A stretch of DNA of 64,000 bases from Aidingimonas halophila (GTDB lineage Bacteria; Pseudomonadota; Gammaproteobacteria; Pseudomonadales; Halomonadaceae). How positions within the stretch are numbered: the first letter of the stretch is position 1; every line of letters starts with the position of its first letter. A program made the translations under genes and the position numbers. The notes below the pieces were generated by a model. The model was not told the DNA's origin, did not search any database, and was given only the letters and a program-made list of their open reading frames with translations. The stretch covers positions 434,001 through 498,000 of the forward strand of contig NZ_FNNI01000001.1 in assembly GCF_900106955.1 (NCBI RefSeq). The letters run 5' to 3'. Below are positions 56,103 through 64,000 of the stretch, piece by piece.

Positions 56103-58449
56103 ACGTTCGCCAGAAGAAGGCGATACCCTGACTCGACGGTTAGCGACGCTATGGGGTGTGATACTGCTGGTATGCGGTGTCATCCTGGCGTTGCAACTCC
56201 GCCATGGACTGCCGACCGATACACGGCTGACCGCCATGCTTCCCGAAGACCGGCAGTCGCCACTGATCGAGCGCGCGGCCGATCAACTCAGTACCGGCTT
56301 CGAAGAGCGCTTCGTGCTTGCCCTCACCTCGCCATCGCTGCGCACCGATACCGAATCGCTGGCCAGACAGCTCGAGCGAACGACCGCCAACGCGCAGGAC
56401 AATGGCTCCCCATTACTTGATGACCTCGACTGGCGAGATACGGACCTGGCGGTAGAGGACCCGCACGACCTGCTGGGCGATTATCGCTACCGGCTACTGA
56501 CCGATGACTTGCGTAATGCGATCGACGACGATGGGGGGGAATCGCTCGTTGACCCGGCGTTACGTCGTCTGTTTTCCCCTGCAGGGGACCCTCAGCCTGT
56601 CGACGATCCGTTCGGCTTGCTCGATGCGTGGCTCGATGAGCGCGACGGCAGTCGCATCCAGGCGCATGACGGTCTGCTCACGGTAGAAAACAACGGGCAA
56701 CGTCATGCGCTGCTGATCGGTCGCCTGTCGAGCCATCCCTATGATCCGGCAACACAGCAGGCATTGACCCGGACCCTGACCACGTTCATGAGCCACCATC
56801 CCGATACGACGCTGATGCGTTCCGGGCTCGTCTTTCATGCCGCTGCCGGTGCCGAACAGGCCAAGCGGGAAATCACCACCATCGGTCTGGGTGCGCTGAC
56901 CGGGTTGATCATCATCCTGTTGGCGGTCTTTCGATCGCCACGGGTCCTGCTGCATCTGCTGCTGCCGCTCGCCACCGGATTGCTGTTTGCGCTCCCCCTG
57001 ACGCTGCTCATCTTCGGCCGGCTGCACCTTCTCACACTGGCCTTCGGCGCCAGCCTGATAGGCATCGCCATCGATTACGCCCTGCACCTGCAATGTCATC
57101 GGGCTTCACAAGACTCCCGATGGCCAATCAGATCGTTGTTGCCAGGTCTAACCCTGGGATTGATATCGAGTCTCATGGCCTATCTCGCCCAAGCCCTGAC
57201 ACCACTGCCGGGACTACGCCAGATGGCGGTATTTGCCGCGCTCGGACTGACAGGAGCGTGGCTGACGGTCATCCTTTGGCTCTCCCGGTTCAAACTGCCG
57301 GCATGTCCGCACACCCGAACCCTGGCCGAACGCCTCTGGCGCTGGACGACCCCGAGGCGACAGCTCGTCCCTTCGGTGGCCGCGGCCGCCGCCGCCTTGC
57401 TGATCCTTATCAGCGCGTCCTCGCTGACCGTGGATGACTCATTGCAGTTGCTCAACCCCTCTCCAACCTCCTTGCTGGAAGAGGAGCAACGTGTGCAGCA
57501 GCTTATGGATAGTGATACGGGCAACCGCTTCTTCGTGGTCGAGGCATCGACGGAAGGGGAGCTCCTATCACGGTTAGCCGATCTAGGCAGTACCCTGACC
57601 ACCTGGCAGGATGAAGGGACTTCGCTGGACTACGACAGTCTGACCCGCAATGTCCCTCCTTATGAGCGTCAAGACGCGAACCTGGCTCGCGTGAACACAC
57701 TTTATGGCGAGCCCCTGGAAACGCTCGTCCAGCGTGCCGACCTGCCTGAGGCAACCCTCGAACGCGCACGATCCAGACTGAGTGATGTGCCCCGACTGGA
57801 CCTCTCGTATTGGCTATCCACACCGCTCGGTGAACTGCAACAACGTCTATGGCTGGGCGAGACCGACAATGATGGTGTGGCTGCCACCCTGGCGATCAGC
57901 AACGTGGAAGATGCCACCCTTGACGGTCGCCTCACCGAACTGGCCGATCGTCATGAAAGCGTCCGCTATGTCAACCGCGCCGATCATCTGTCGGGGCTGC
58001 TCGCTCTGTGGCGGGAACACATCGCCTGGTGGGTCACTCTGGCTATCGCCGCACTGGTACCGATCATGATCTGGCGGTATCGGCTTCAGGCCTGGCGTGT
58101 CCTGACGCCACCGGTGGGCGCCATCCTCGGTGTGCTGGCCCTTTTCGCACTGACAGGCACACCTCTCAACGTCTTCAGTCAGTTGGGCCTGCTGCTGGTT
58201 CTGGGTATCGGTCTCGATGCCGGCATTTTTTCGGTCGAGCACGCCCGCCGGCCTTCGGCCTGGCTCGCCATTACCCTGTCGACGCTCAGCAGCATCCTCG
58301 CCTTCGGCCTGCTATCGTTCAGCAAGACACCAGCACTGCATTACATGGGCCTTTCCTGCTTGACGGGACTGGCGATTGTATGGCTACTGGTTCCATGGAG
58401 TCGCCCGAAGGCGGCGTCATTGCATCGGGAAACCGCATATGTCGACTGA
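56086..58449 (+). CDS. MMPL/RND-family lipid exporter of aryl polyene cluster
   Basis: From the ATG at 56086, behind GAGGCGGGGC, it has 787 residues. One N-terminal helix (LWGVILLVCGVILAL), a large periplasmic loop, a five-helix block (ITTIGLGALTGLIIILLAVF onward, with SLIGIAIDYALHLQCH) and a repeat of this arrangement (LAIAALVPIMIWRYRLQAW; GVLALFALTGTPLNVFSQLGLLLVLGIGLDAGIFSVEH) make it an MMPL transporter. It should export the polyene lipid with the LolA-like partner. It overlaps its neighbours on both sides. Confidence 0.88.
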   Translation: MPTTPERSPEEGDTLTRRLATLWGVILLVCGVILALQLRHGLPTDTRLTAMLPEDRQSPLIERAADQLSTGFEERFVLALTSPSLRTDTESLARQLERTTANAQDNGSPLLDDLDWRDTDLAVEDPHDLLGDYRYRLLTDDLRNAIDDDGGESLVDPALRRLFSPAGDPQPVDDPFGLLDAWLDERDGSRIQAHDGLLTVENNGQRHALLIGRLSSHPYDPATQQALTRTLTTFMSHHPDTTLMRSGLVFHAAAGAEQAKREITTIGLGALTGLIIILLAVFRSPRVLLHLLLPLATGLLFALPLTLLIFGRLHLLTLAFGASLIGIAIDYALHLQCHRASQDSRWPIRSLLPGLTLGLISSLMAYLAQALTPLPGLRQMAVFAALGLTGAWLTVILWLSRFKLPACPHTRTLAERLWRWTTPRRQLVPSVAAAAAALLILISASSLTVDDSLQLLNPSPTSLLEEEQRVQQLMDSDTGNRFFVVEASTEGELLSRLADLGSTLTTWQDEGTSLDYDSLTRNVPPYERQDANLARVNTLYGEPLETLVQRADLPEATLERARSRLSDVPRLDLSYWLSTPLGELQQRLWLGETDNDGVAATLAISNVEDATLDGRLTELADRHESVRYVNRADHLSGLLALWREHIAWWVTLAIAALVPIMIWRYRLQAWRVLTPPVGAILGVLALFALTGTPLNVFSQLGLLLVLGIGLDAGIFSVEHARRPSAWLAITLSTLSSILAFGLLSFSKTPALHYMGLSCLTGLAIVWLLVPWSRPKAASLHRETAYVD

Positions 58450-59710
58450 TCCCATCTCCTCCACCGATACCGATGTCATCGTGATCGGCGCCGGCCCGGC
58501 AGGGGCGGCAGCGGCATCACGACTGGCCAGGGAGGGATTACGGATCGAGGTCCTTGAACGGGATCATTTCCCGCGCTTCTCGATCGGTGAAAGCCTGCTC
58601 CCCCAATGCATGACTCATCTGGATGAAGCCGGGTTGCTGTCATCGGTGCAAACCGCCGACTATCAACTCAAGAACGGCGCCGTCTTCACCCGTGACGATC
58701 ATGAGACCGCGATCGACTTCCGCGATAAGTTCAGTGCCGGCTGGGGAACGACCTATCAGGTCGAACGTGCCGATTTCGATCACCGCTTGATTCGCGCTGC
58801 CAGCGAACATGGCGCCCGGGTGACCTTCGGCATGACCGTCACCGATTTTCATCCCGATTCCGAGCGGCCGCAGCTACAGGTTACCGACGAAGCCGGCAAG
58901 CAAACTCTCCTGACCGCACGCTTCGTCCTCGACGCCAGTGGTTATGGTCGTGTGCTGGCCCGACAGCTTTCGCTCAGCCGCGATCCGCGCCTCGAGCCTC
59001 GCATGGCACTTTTCACCCATGTCGAAGACCATATCGACGATACGCGATTCGATCGGGAAAAGATTCTCATCGGGGTTCACCCACAGGATACGTCGGTATG
59101 GTACTGGCTCATCCCCTTTGCACGGGGACGGGCTTCAGTCGGCGTCGTCGGTGATATCGACACGCTGTCGAGTCGTGGGGAATCCCCCGAAGCGCGCTGG
59201 CAACACTGGATCGATGACGAGCCACGCTTCCGGAAACTGCTGCAAGGTCATCGTCTCATTCGCCCGGTGGGTTCACTCAAGGGGTATGCCGCCGACGTCG
59301 AACGCCTGCATGGGCCCGGCTACGCCTTGCTGGGAAACGCCGGCGAATTCCTGGACCCGGTCTTCTCCTCCGGTGTGACCATCGCACTGCGCTCGGCCAG
59401 CATGGCAGCCCCGCTCGTCGCTCGACAACTGGACGGCGAGAGGGTGGATTGGCACACGGAATTCGAGCTTCCATTACGCCGTGGCATCGAGACCTTCCGC
59501 ACCTTCGTGAATGCCTGGTACGACGGCCGCCTGCAGTCGATCATCTTTCATGACGCGCATCCCCGCGACCTCAAGCGCATGATCAGCTCGGTACTGGCCG
59601 GTTATGCCTGGGATACCGACAACCCGTTTGTCGCCTCACCGGACAAGCATCTGACGACACTTGCCCAGCTATGCGGTCACACGCACTCCACGCCGGCGGC
59701 ACCCTCATGA
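58439..59710 (+). CDS. FAD-dependent halogenase/monooxygenase of aryl polyene cluster
   Basis: A 423-residue flavoprotein. VIVIGAGPAGAAAASRLAREGLRIEVLERD binds FAD; FPRFSIGESLLPQC and YALLGNAGEFLDPVFSSGV match the tryptophan-halogenase-like family. The halogenase marker WxWxIP is present as Trp221-Tyr-Trp223-Leu-Ile225-Pro226, and Lys78 lies in YQLKNGAVF, where phenolic flavin halogenases have their reactive lysine. Such genes occur in xanthomonadin and aryl polyene clusters, where their products are annotated as halogenases or monooxygenases. Chlorination, bromination or hydroxylation of the aryl ring are all possible. The start overlaps the exporter gene by 11 bases. Confidence 0.82.
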   Translation: MSTDPISSTDTDVIVIGAGPAGAAAASRLAREGLRIEVLERDHFPRFSIGESLLPQCMTHLDEAGLLSSVQTADYQLKNGAVFTRDDHETAIDFRDKFSAGWGTTYQVERADFDHRLIRAASEHGARVTFGMTVTDFHPDSERPQLQVTDEAGKQTLLTARFVLDASGYGRVLARQLSLSRDPRLEPRMALFTHVEDHIDDTRFDREKILIGVHPQDTSVWYWLIPFARGRASVGVVGDIDTLSSRGESPEARWQHWIDDEPRFRKLLQGHRLIRPVGSLKGYAADVERLHGPGYALLGNAGEFLDPVFSSGVTIALRSASMAAPLVARQLDGERVDWHTEFELPLRRGIETFRTFVNAWYDGRLQSIIFHDAHPRDLKRMISSVLAGYAWDTDNPFVASPDKHLTTLAQLCGHTHSTPAAPS

Positions 59711-60288
59711 CATTCGTGCGACTCCTGCTCCCAGCGATGCTATTGGCCATTCTCTCGGGGTGTGCTCTCGCTCCCGGCGGGTCGCCGTCACCGGATTTCA
59801 CCGCGGCCCCGTCAACGCCCGAGACGCTACAGCGCCGCCTGACTTTCACGCCGGACGACGAAAACGAACCGTCCAGAACGCTGATCGGCATCATTCGCCT
59901 GGAAGAGCGCCAGTTACGGGCTGCGCTCCTCACCCCCCAGGGCCAGCGACTGGTGACACTGGTTCATGACGGCCAAGCAAGCCGATTTGAACCGGGGGAT
60001 GTTTCCCGTGAAGCGCTGGAGGAGAAGATACCCTTTCCTCCTGACTGGCTCGCATCACGGCTGGAATGGAGCTTGTGGCCCACCGGTGCGCTGGCCGACG
60101 CATTTGCCGACAGTCCATGGTCGGTGGAAGAGACGCGAGGCGACCGGGTGATCAGATATCGCGGCAAGCTCATGGCACGAATCACCCCCGCATCGACATC
60201 GGCCGGACGGGAAGAAACGGCATTGCTGGATGATCGCGCAGGTCGCTATCGTCTTCGCATTGAACCGATCGAGGCATCATCCCCATGA
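59707..60288 (+). CDS. DUF3261 lipoprotein of aryl polyene cluster
   Basis: A 193-residue protein with an N-terminal signal peptide and lipobox LLAILSGCALAPGG. ETLQRRLTFTPDDENEPSRTLIGIIRLEERQLRAALLTPQGQRLVTL and FPPDWLASRLEWSLWP are typical of the DUF3261 family of aryl polyene and related clusters. It probably works in outer-membrane insertion next to LolA and MMPL, by analogy with LolB-like roles. Both ends have ATGA overlaps. Confidence 0.86.
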   Translation: MTFVRLLLPAMLLAILSGCALAPGGSPSPDFTAAPSTPETLQRRLTFTPDDENEPSRTLIGIIRLEERQLRAALLTPQGQRLVTLVHDGQASRFEPGDVSREALEEKIPFPPDWLASRLEWSLWPTGALADAFADSPWSVEETRGDRVIRYRGKLMARITPASTSAGREETALLDDRAGRYRLRIEPIEASSP

Positions 60289-61478
60289 GCGAATCCACGC
60301 CCCCTATCCCCAGTGCATGTCGCTTGCTTCCGCCGGCCATTGTCTGCAGCCTGGGTGACGGTGTGGACACTATCGCCGATGCGCTGATTCAGGGGCGACG
60401 CGGATTGAGTGTCAGTGATGTCTTTACCCCCGGTCGGCCGTTGCCATTAGGTCAGGTCACTTCGCCTCTGTCCGATGACAGTACCTGGCCGGTCCACCAT
60501 CGAAGCCGCAATAATCGCCTGCTGCACAGCGCGCTGGTGAAACTGGGAGACGCACTGAACACCGTATTGTCCCGTTACCCGCGATCACGAATCGGTATCG
60601 TCATTGGCACGAGCACCTCAGGCATCGGAGACACCGAGCAGGCATTGGCGATTGCCGGCCGCAACGACCCATTGCCGGCATCATTTCGCTACGCGCAACA
60701 GGAGCTTGGCGCCCCGGCCCTCTTCGTGGCCGAGCAGTTGGGAATCACAGGACCTGCCTATTCACTATCGACGGCCTGCAGTTCGAGCGCACGGGCACTC
60801 GCGAGCGCCAGGCGTCTGTTGCGTTCAGGTGAATGTGATGCCGTCATTGCCGGTGGAGCCGACACCCTCTGTCAGCTCACGGTCCATGGCTTTGCCAGTC
60901 TGGAAGCTGTCAGCGATCACCCTTGCTTACCTTTCTCCGCCAACAGAGACGGCATCAACCTGGGCGAAGCCGCTGCGCTGTTCGTCATCACTCGTGACGA
61001 GGGCGGTATCCAATTGGCGGGAACCGGCGAAAGTGCCGATGCCTATCATGTATCGGCGCCGAGGCCGGATGGCAGTGGTGCCTTTGCAGCAATGCAGGCG
61101 GCCATCGAACAAGCCGGTCGGACACCGCACGATATCGACTATCTCAATCTGCATGGTACTGGTACCTCCCATAACGATGCGATGGAGGCCAAGGCAGTGA
61201 CCGACCTGTTCGGTGAGGCACTACCACTCTGTAGCTCCACCAAAGCCCTGACCGGCCACACGCTGGGCGCTGCCGGCGCACTGGAAGCGGCTTTCTGTTG
61301 GCTTGCCCTCAAACGCGGCTTTTACCCACGCCATGTCCACGATGGCCAATATGACACGACATTGCCTTGGTTACCCCTGACCACGACCGGTGACCACCGA
61401 AAACCGCGCGTGGCGTTGAGCAACTCGTTCGCTTTCGGAGGCAACAATGCCTCACTGTTACTTGCCCGCACGAGCTGA
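60285..61478 (+). CDS. Beta-ketoacyl-ACP synthase of aryl polyene cluster (FabF/ApeO-like)
   Basis: A 397-residue type II ketosynthase with an intact triad: Cys165 in LSTACSSSARAL, His290 in LNLHGTGTSHND and His325 in ALTGHTLGAAGALEA. GTSTSGIGDTEQAL and SFAFGGNNASLLLART are typical of the KS of aryl polyene systems. It condenses malonyl-ACP units onto the aryl chain, together with the chain length factor at 48816. Confidence 0.92.
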   Translation: MSESTPPIPSACRLLPPAIVCSLGDGVDTIADALIQGRRGLSVSDVFTPGRPLPLGQVTSPLSDDSTWPVHHRSRNNRLLHSALVKLGDALNTVLSRYPRSRIGIVIGTSTSGIGDTEQALAIAGRNDPLPASFRYAQQELGAPALFVAEQLGITGPAYSLSTACSSSARALASARRLLRSGECDAVIAGGADTLCQLTVHGFASLEAVSDHPCLPFSANRDGINLGEAAALFVITRDEGGIQLAGTGESADAYHVSAPRPDGSGAFAAMQAAIEQAGRTPHDIDYLNLHGTGTSHNDAMEAKAVTDLFGEALPLCSSTKALTGHTLGAAGALEAAFCWLALKRGFYPRHVHDGQYDTTLPWLPLTTTGDHRKPRVALSNSFAFGGNNASLLLARTS

Positions 61479-61479
61479 T

Positions 61480-61959
61480 ATGTCGACTTCCGCTTCGCTC
61501 CCCTGCCCAATCGCGCCCTATGTCCCCCAGACAGACACCATGTGTCTGCTCGATCGCATCGTTGCCGTCAGTGATACAGCACTAAGCGCCAACGTCACCC
61601 CCGATCGCAACGATCCTTTCGTGACCGCCGAAGGGATTCCCGGGTGGGTATGCCTCGAATGGATGGCCCAGGCGATTGCGGCCTGGGCGGGGTGGCATGC
61701 TGACGGTGAGCGGGGTCCGGTGAACGGGTTCTTGTTGGGCACCCGGCGCTTCACGACGGAAACCGAATACCTGGCCGTGGAAACCACCTATCGGGTCGAC
61801 ATTGAATTGGACTTTCAGGCCGACAACGGGCTCGGCCATTTCCGAGGCATGGTCAAACAACACAACGGTACCACCATGGCTCATGGTACATTGACTGCCT
61901 ATCAGGCTCCGATCGCGTCGGATAGCGACGATACATCGACACCGAGCACGTCACCATGA
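61480..61959 (+). CDS. 3-Hydroxyacyl-ACP dehydratase (ApeP-like hotdog protein)
   Basis: A 159-residue hotdog-fold protein: MCLLDRIVAVSDTALSANV, GWVCLEWMAQAIAAWAGWHAD (Glu60), GFLLGTRRFTTETEYL and GHFRGMVKQHNGTTMAHGTLTAYQ. It matches the small dehydratase of aryl polyene clusters that forms trans double bonds. Before MCLLD relatives commonly have PHRGAM or similar; here the text is PQTDTM, with Gln17 where I expect His. If that His is catalytic the activity could be altered. The start is one base after the ketosynthase stop. Confidence 0.83.
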   Translation: MSTSASLPCPIAPYVPQTDTMCLLDRIVAVSDTALSANVTPDRNDPFVTAEGIPGWVCLEWMAQAIAAWAGWHADGERGPVNGFLLGTRRFTTETEYLAVETTYRVDIELDFQADNGLGHFRGMVKQHNGTTMAHGTLTAYQAPIASDSDDTSTPSTSP

Positions 61960-62681
61960 CACACACCATTCTTGTCACAGGATCAAGTCGAGGTATCGGC
62001 CGAGCCATTGCGTTACGGCTGGCTCGTGACGGTTTCGACATTGTGCTGCACTGTCGGCACCGTCGTGACGCTGTCAAAAGCGTGGCTGCCGACATTCGCC
62101 AGTTGGGACGACAGGTGCGCATCCTGTGCTTCGACGTTACCGACCGGCAGACAGCCCGTGCCATGCTGGAGGCCGACATTGCCGAACATGGCACCTACTA
62201 CGGTGTGATCTGCAATGCCGGCATCACCGCTGACGGGGCCTTTCCAGCCTTGTCGGACGATGACTGGGATAATGTCATCCATACCAATCTCGATGGCTTC
62301 TACAATGTGGTAAAGCCCTTGACGATGCCGATGATTCGCCGTCGATCTCCGGGTCGCATCGTCGTCATGTCGTCGGTGTCCGGTTTGATGGGCAACCGCG
62401 GGCAGGTGAACTACAGTGCCGCCAAAGCCGGCTTGATCGGGGCGGTCAAGGCGCTGGCCGTTGAACTTGCCAAGCGTCGTATCACCGTCAATTGTGTCGC
62501 TCCTGGCTTGATCGAGACGGATATGACCGAGGGCGAGATCGATGATGAGGCCTTGAAGATGATTCCGATGCAGCGAAGTGGTCATAGTGAGGAAGTGGCT
62601 GCCACGGTCAGTTTTCTCTGCTCAACGGATGCCGGCTACATCACGCGCCAGGTGATCGCGGTCAATGGTGGCTTGTGCTGA
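61956..62681 (+). CDS. 3-Oxoacyl-ACP reductase (FabG/ApeQ-like)
   Basis: A 241-residue short-chain dehydrogenase: NADP motif ILVTGSSRGIGRAIAL, CNAGITADGAF, Asn111 and the triad Ser140-Tyr153-Lys157 (VVMSSVSG; QVNYSAAKAG). Ends VIAVNGGLC as in FabG. It reduces the keto group of polyene intermediates. Its start overlaps the dehydratase by ATGA and its stop overlaps the PPTase gene. Confidence 0.93.
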   Translation: MTHTILVTGSSRGIGRAIALRLARDGFDIVLHCRHRRDAVKSVAADIRQLGRQVRILCFDVTDRQTARAMLEADIAEHGTYYGVICNAGITADGAFPALSDDDWDNVIHTNLDGFYNVVKPLTMPMIRRRSPGRIVVMSSVSGLMGNRGQVNYSAAKAGLIGAVKALAVELAKRRITVNCVAPGLIETDMTEGEIDDEALKMIPMQRSGHSEEVAATVSFLCSTDAGYITRQVIAVNGGLC

Positions 62682-63298
62682 ATCAGCGCCTCTATTTACT
62701 CATCGCTCACCTGCCGGCCGACAGCGATCACCGGCAGGAATCATCATTGGGACGGGAATTGCTGACCCGGCTCGCCCGGCGGCACGGTATCCACTGTCGC
62801 AAAGACGACTGGTCACCTCGTGGCGCCGGCCCTCCCAGACACCCCCGGCTACCAGCTACATGGTATCCGGCGTTGACCCATCGGCATGGACGTGTCGTCG
62901 CCGGATTGGCGACCTGCCCAGTCGGCCTGGATCTGGAATATCACCGCAGCCGACACCACCGTCATATGACGGGCATGATCGACGCTCTGCCCGAATCAGA
63001 GGTCCGCGCTGCCATTCATGCGTCAACCGCACCACAGAAGACGTTCTACCGTGCCTGGACCTGGCATGAAGCACTGTTCAAGCTCGAGACACACTACGGT
63101 GCATCGCCTACCAGTGTGCTTCATACCCGATTGGCGCGGCTCGATGGTCACGACCGATGCGGCTGGCTCTGGCAGAATGATGGCTGGACTCTGGCGGTCG
63201 TCTCGGGAGAACAAGGACTTCACATTCAGTCCCTTCCTTTTCTCGCATTCCGTCAGTATCGTCGAGCACTCGACGGTCTCTCGATGAACGCAGCATAG
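62675..63298 (+). CDS. Sfp-type 4'-phosphopantetheinyl transferase
   Basis: About 207 residues from a GTG inside the end of the ketoreductase gene. The metal ligands are Asp86 and Glu88 in PVGLDLEYHRSRHH, and the signature W-x-x-K-E-A-x-x-K appears as WTWHEALFK (130-136 region), with His in place of the first Lys. It should convert the apo-ACP of this cluster into the holo form by adding phosphopantetheine from CoA. Dedicated PPTases are common in such clusters. The protein is rich in His and Arg (for example HYGIHC... RRHGIHCRKDDW). Confidence 0.8.
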   Translation: MLNQRLYLLIAHLPADSDHRQESSLGRELLTRLARRHGIHCRKDDWSPRGAGPPRHPRLPATWYPALTHRHGRVVAGLATCPVGLDLEYHRSRHHRHMTGMIDALPESEVRAAIHASTAPQKTFYRAWTWHEALFKLETHYGASPTSVLHTRLARLDGHDRCGWLWQNDGWTLAVVSGEQGLHIQSLPFLAFRQYRRALDGLSMNAA

Positions 63299-63349
63299 GA
63301 TATCATTGCCTACATGGACCGCTTCGGCATGCCACACTATTCTATCGCC

Positions 63350-64000
63350 ATGATGCGCACTGCTACCGGCCTGTTGCTTGTGGCCACCTCACTCCCCGCC
63401 TGGTCGGACCTGGAGGCCCTGCAAGAGAAACTCGCCGAACCGCACGCCTTGCAGGGCTCCTTCGAACAGCGACACTGGCTTACCGACCGGGACACTCGTC
63501 TGCATAGCGAGGGGAGGTTCCTCTACTACCGCGATCAATATGTCATCTGGCACTACCATACGCCCATGGAAGCGACGCTGAGATTCCAGACCGCGATCAT
63601 GTCGACACCGCACGTGTCAGCGACCGAGGAGGAGGAGGACGATGACGACGCGAATGAGGATGGGAAGAGGGGCGATACGTTGGAGGAGCTGCTGCCAGGA
63701 CGTATCGAACTCGAGCAGTATCTGGTGGCCCTGATGGGCGGCAACTGGCCCGTCCTGCAGGAAGAATTCACGATCGACATGCAAGGCAAGCCGGATGACT
63801 GGGAGGTCATGCTGACACCGAGTGCGCCCCCACTGGAGACCTATCTCAGCACCATCACGTTGAGTGGCGGCGAACACCTCGAGCACTTGACGTTCAATGC
63901 AGCGAATGGCGACGAACTGGAAGTCAGTCTGATTGACGTCACCCCTATCGTCGATACCCAAGTCACGAGGTTCCTGGTCGATTGGTTCAATCTGTCCGAG
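63350..64000 (+). CDS. Second LolA-like protein (3' end cut by window)
   Basis: An open frame to the last base, absent a stop. The signal peptide MMRTATGLLLVATSLPAWSD is followed by LEALQEKLAEPHALQGSFEQRHWLTDRDTRLHSEGRFLYYRDQYVIWHYHTPMEATLRFQT, the same fold and order as the LolA-like protein at 55515. A very acidic insert (EEEEDDDDANEDGKRGD, about residues 90-110) and the phrases LVALMGGNWPVLQEEFTIDMQG and LTPSAPPLETYLSTITLSGGEHLEHLTFNAANGDELEVSL follow the other copy. ATGs at 63314, 63329, 63350 and 63353 are possible starts; none has a strong ribosome binding site. It is not a duplicate at the base level, but a divergent homologue. Confidence 0.7.
   Translation, partial: MMRTATGLLLVATSLPAWSDLEALQEKLAEPHALQGSFEQRHWLTDRDTRLHSEGRFLYYRDQYVIWHYHTPMEATLRFQTAIMSTPHVSATEEEEDDDDANEDGKRGDTLEELLPGRIELEQYLVALMGGNWPVLQEEFTIDMQGKPDDWEVMLTPSAPPLETYLSTITLSGGEHLEHLTFNAANGDELEVSLIDVTPIVDTQVTRFLVDWFNLSE

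Larger units (their letters stand above)
48816..64000 (+). other. Aryl polyene biosynthesis gene cluster (continues past window)
   Basis: All genes here run in one direction with overlaps or very short gaps: chain length factor, ACP, COG4648 membrane protein, ligase-dehydratase, GT2, acyltransferase, ammonia-lyase, LolA-like, MMPL exporter, flavin halogenase/monooxygenase, DUF3261, ketosynthase, dehydratase, ketoreductase, PPTase, LolA-like. This gene set and order match aryl polyene / xanthomonadin / flexirubin clusters. A second ketosynthase, a thioesterase, a methyltransferase, a second ACP and a lysophospholipid acyltransferase, found in many such clusters, are not seen and may lie to the right. 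Confidence 0.88.

Overview
The window looks like the chromosome of a halophilic gammaproteobacterium, most likely of the Halomonadaceae (Halomonas or a close relative). The reasons are its moderately high GC, the acidic proteome, a complete Entner-Doudoroff (ED) sugar pathway under HexR, a glucosylglycerate compatible-solute locus, and the conserved ftsB-ispD-ispF-truD-surE-pcm-nlpD-rpoS chain. The genus is inferred from gene content, not from a marker gene. I found no tRNA, rRNA, CRISPR array or intact insertion sequence.

Layout. 1-4.6 kb: glucosylglycerate metabolism, with a GH13 phosphorylase (cut by the left edge) and dsbG on the plus strand facing a GpgS-type synthase and its HAD phosphatase. 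4.7-8.4 kb: a tightly overlapping D-galactonate operon dgoR-dgoD-dgoA-dgoK without a transporter. 8.5-19.8 kb: housekeeping and small sensors, namely glyA, a YbbA/YbbP exporter pair facing tesA, an EamA transporter, a SelW-like protein, a short LOV photoreceptor, ettA, an LpxL-type acyltransferase and alr. 20-28.6 kb: the minus-strand chain ending in rpoS, with a DUF368 polyprenyl-phosphate transporter between pcm and nlpD, and a FemAB-like gene upstream. 28.8-37.4 kb: gap divergent from edd-glk-mutarotase-aldo/keto reductase-pgi-fructokinase. 37.6-42.4 kb: a sugar ABC importer. 42.6-44.7 kb: a decayed type VI secretion vgrG/effector island. 44.8-48.8 kb: eda, pgl and zwf facing hexR.

48.8 kb to the right edge: an aryl polyene pigment cluster of about 15 plus-strand genes, starting 27 bp after hexR and running off the window. 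In order it encodes a ketoacyl-synthase-like chain length factor, an ACP, a COG4648 membrane protein, an acyl-AMP ligase fused to a dehydratase, a glycosyltransferase, an LpxL-like acyltransferase, a MIO-type aromatic amino acid ammonia-lyase, a LolA-like protein, an MMPL exporter, a flavin halogenase/monooxygenase, a DUF3261 lipoprotein, a ketosynthase, a second dehydratase, a ketoreductase, a phosphopantetheinyl transferase and a second LolA-like protein. Together they should make an aryl (cinnamate-type) starter, extend it with a type II FabF/FabG/dehydratase system, couple it to a lipid-like anchor and move it to the outer membrane. The halogenase motif and the lyase raise the possibility of a halogenated, xanthomonadin-like or flexirubin-like product.

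The ED genes (zwf, pgl, edd, eda, gap, glk, pgi) form a nearly complete glucose-to-pyruvate route, interrupted only by the ABC importer and the T6SS remnant. Palindromic sites in the zwf-hexR and gap-edd intergenic regions are candidate HexR operators.
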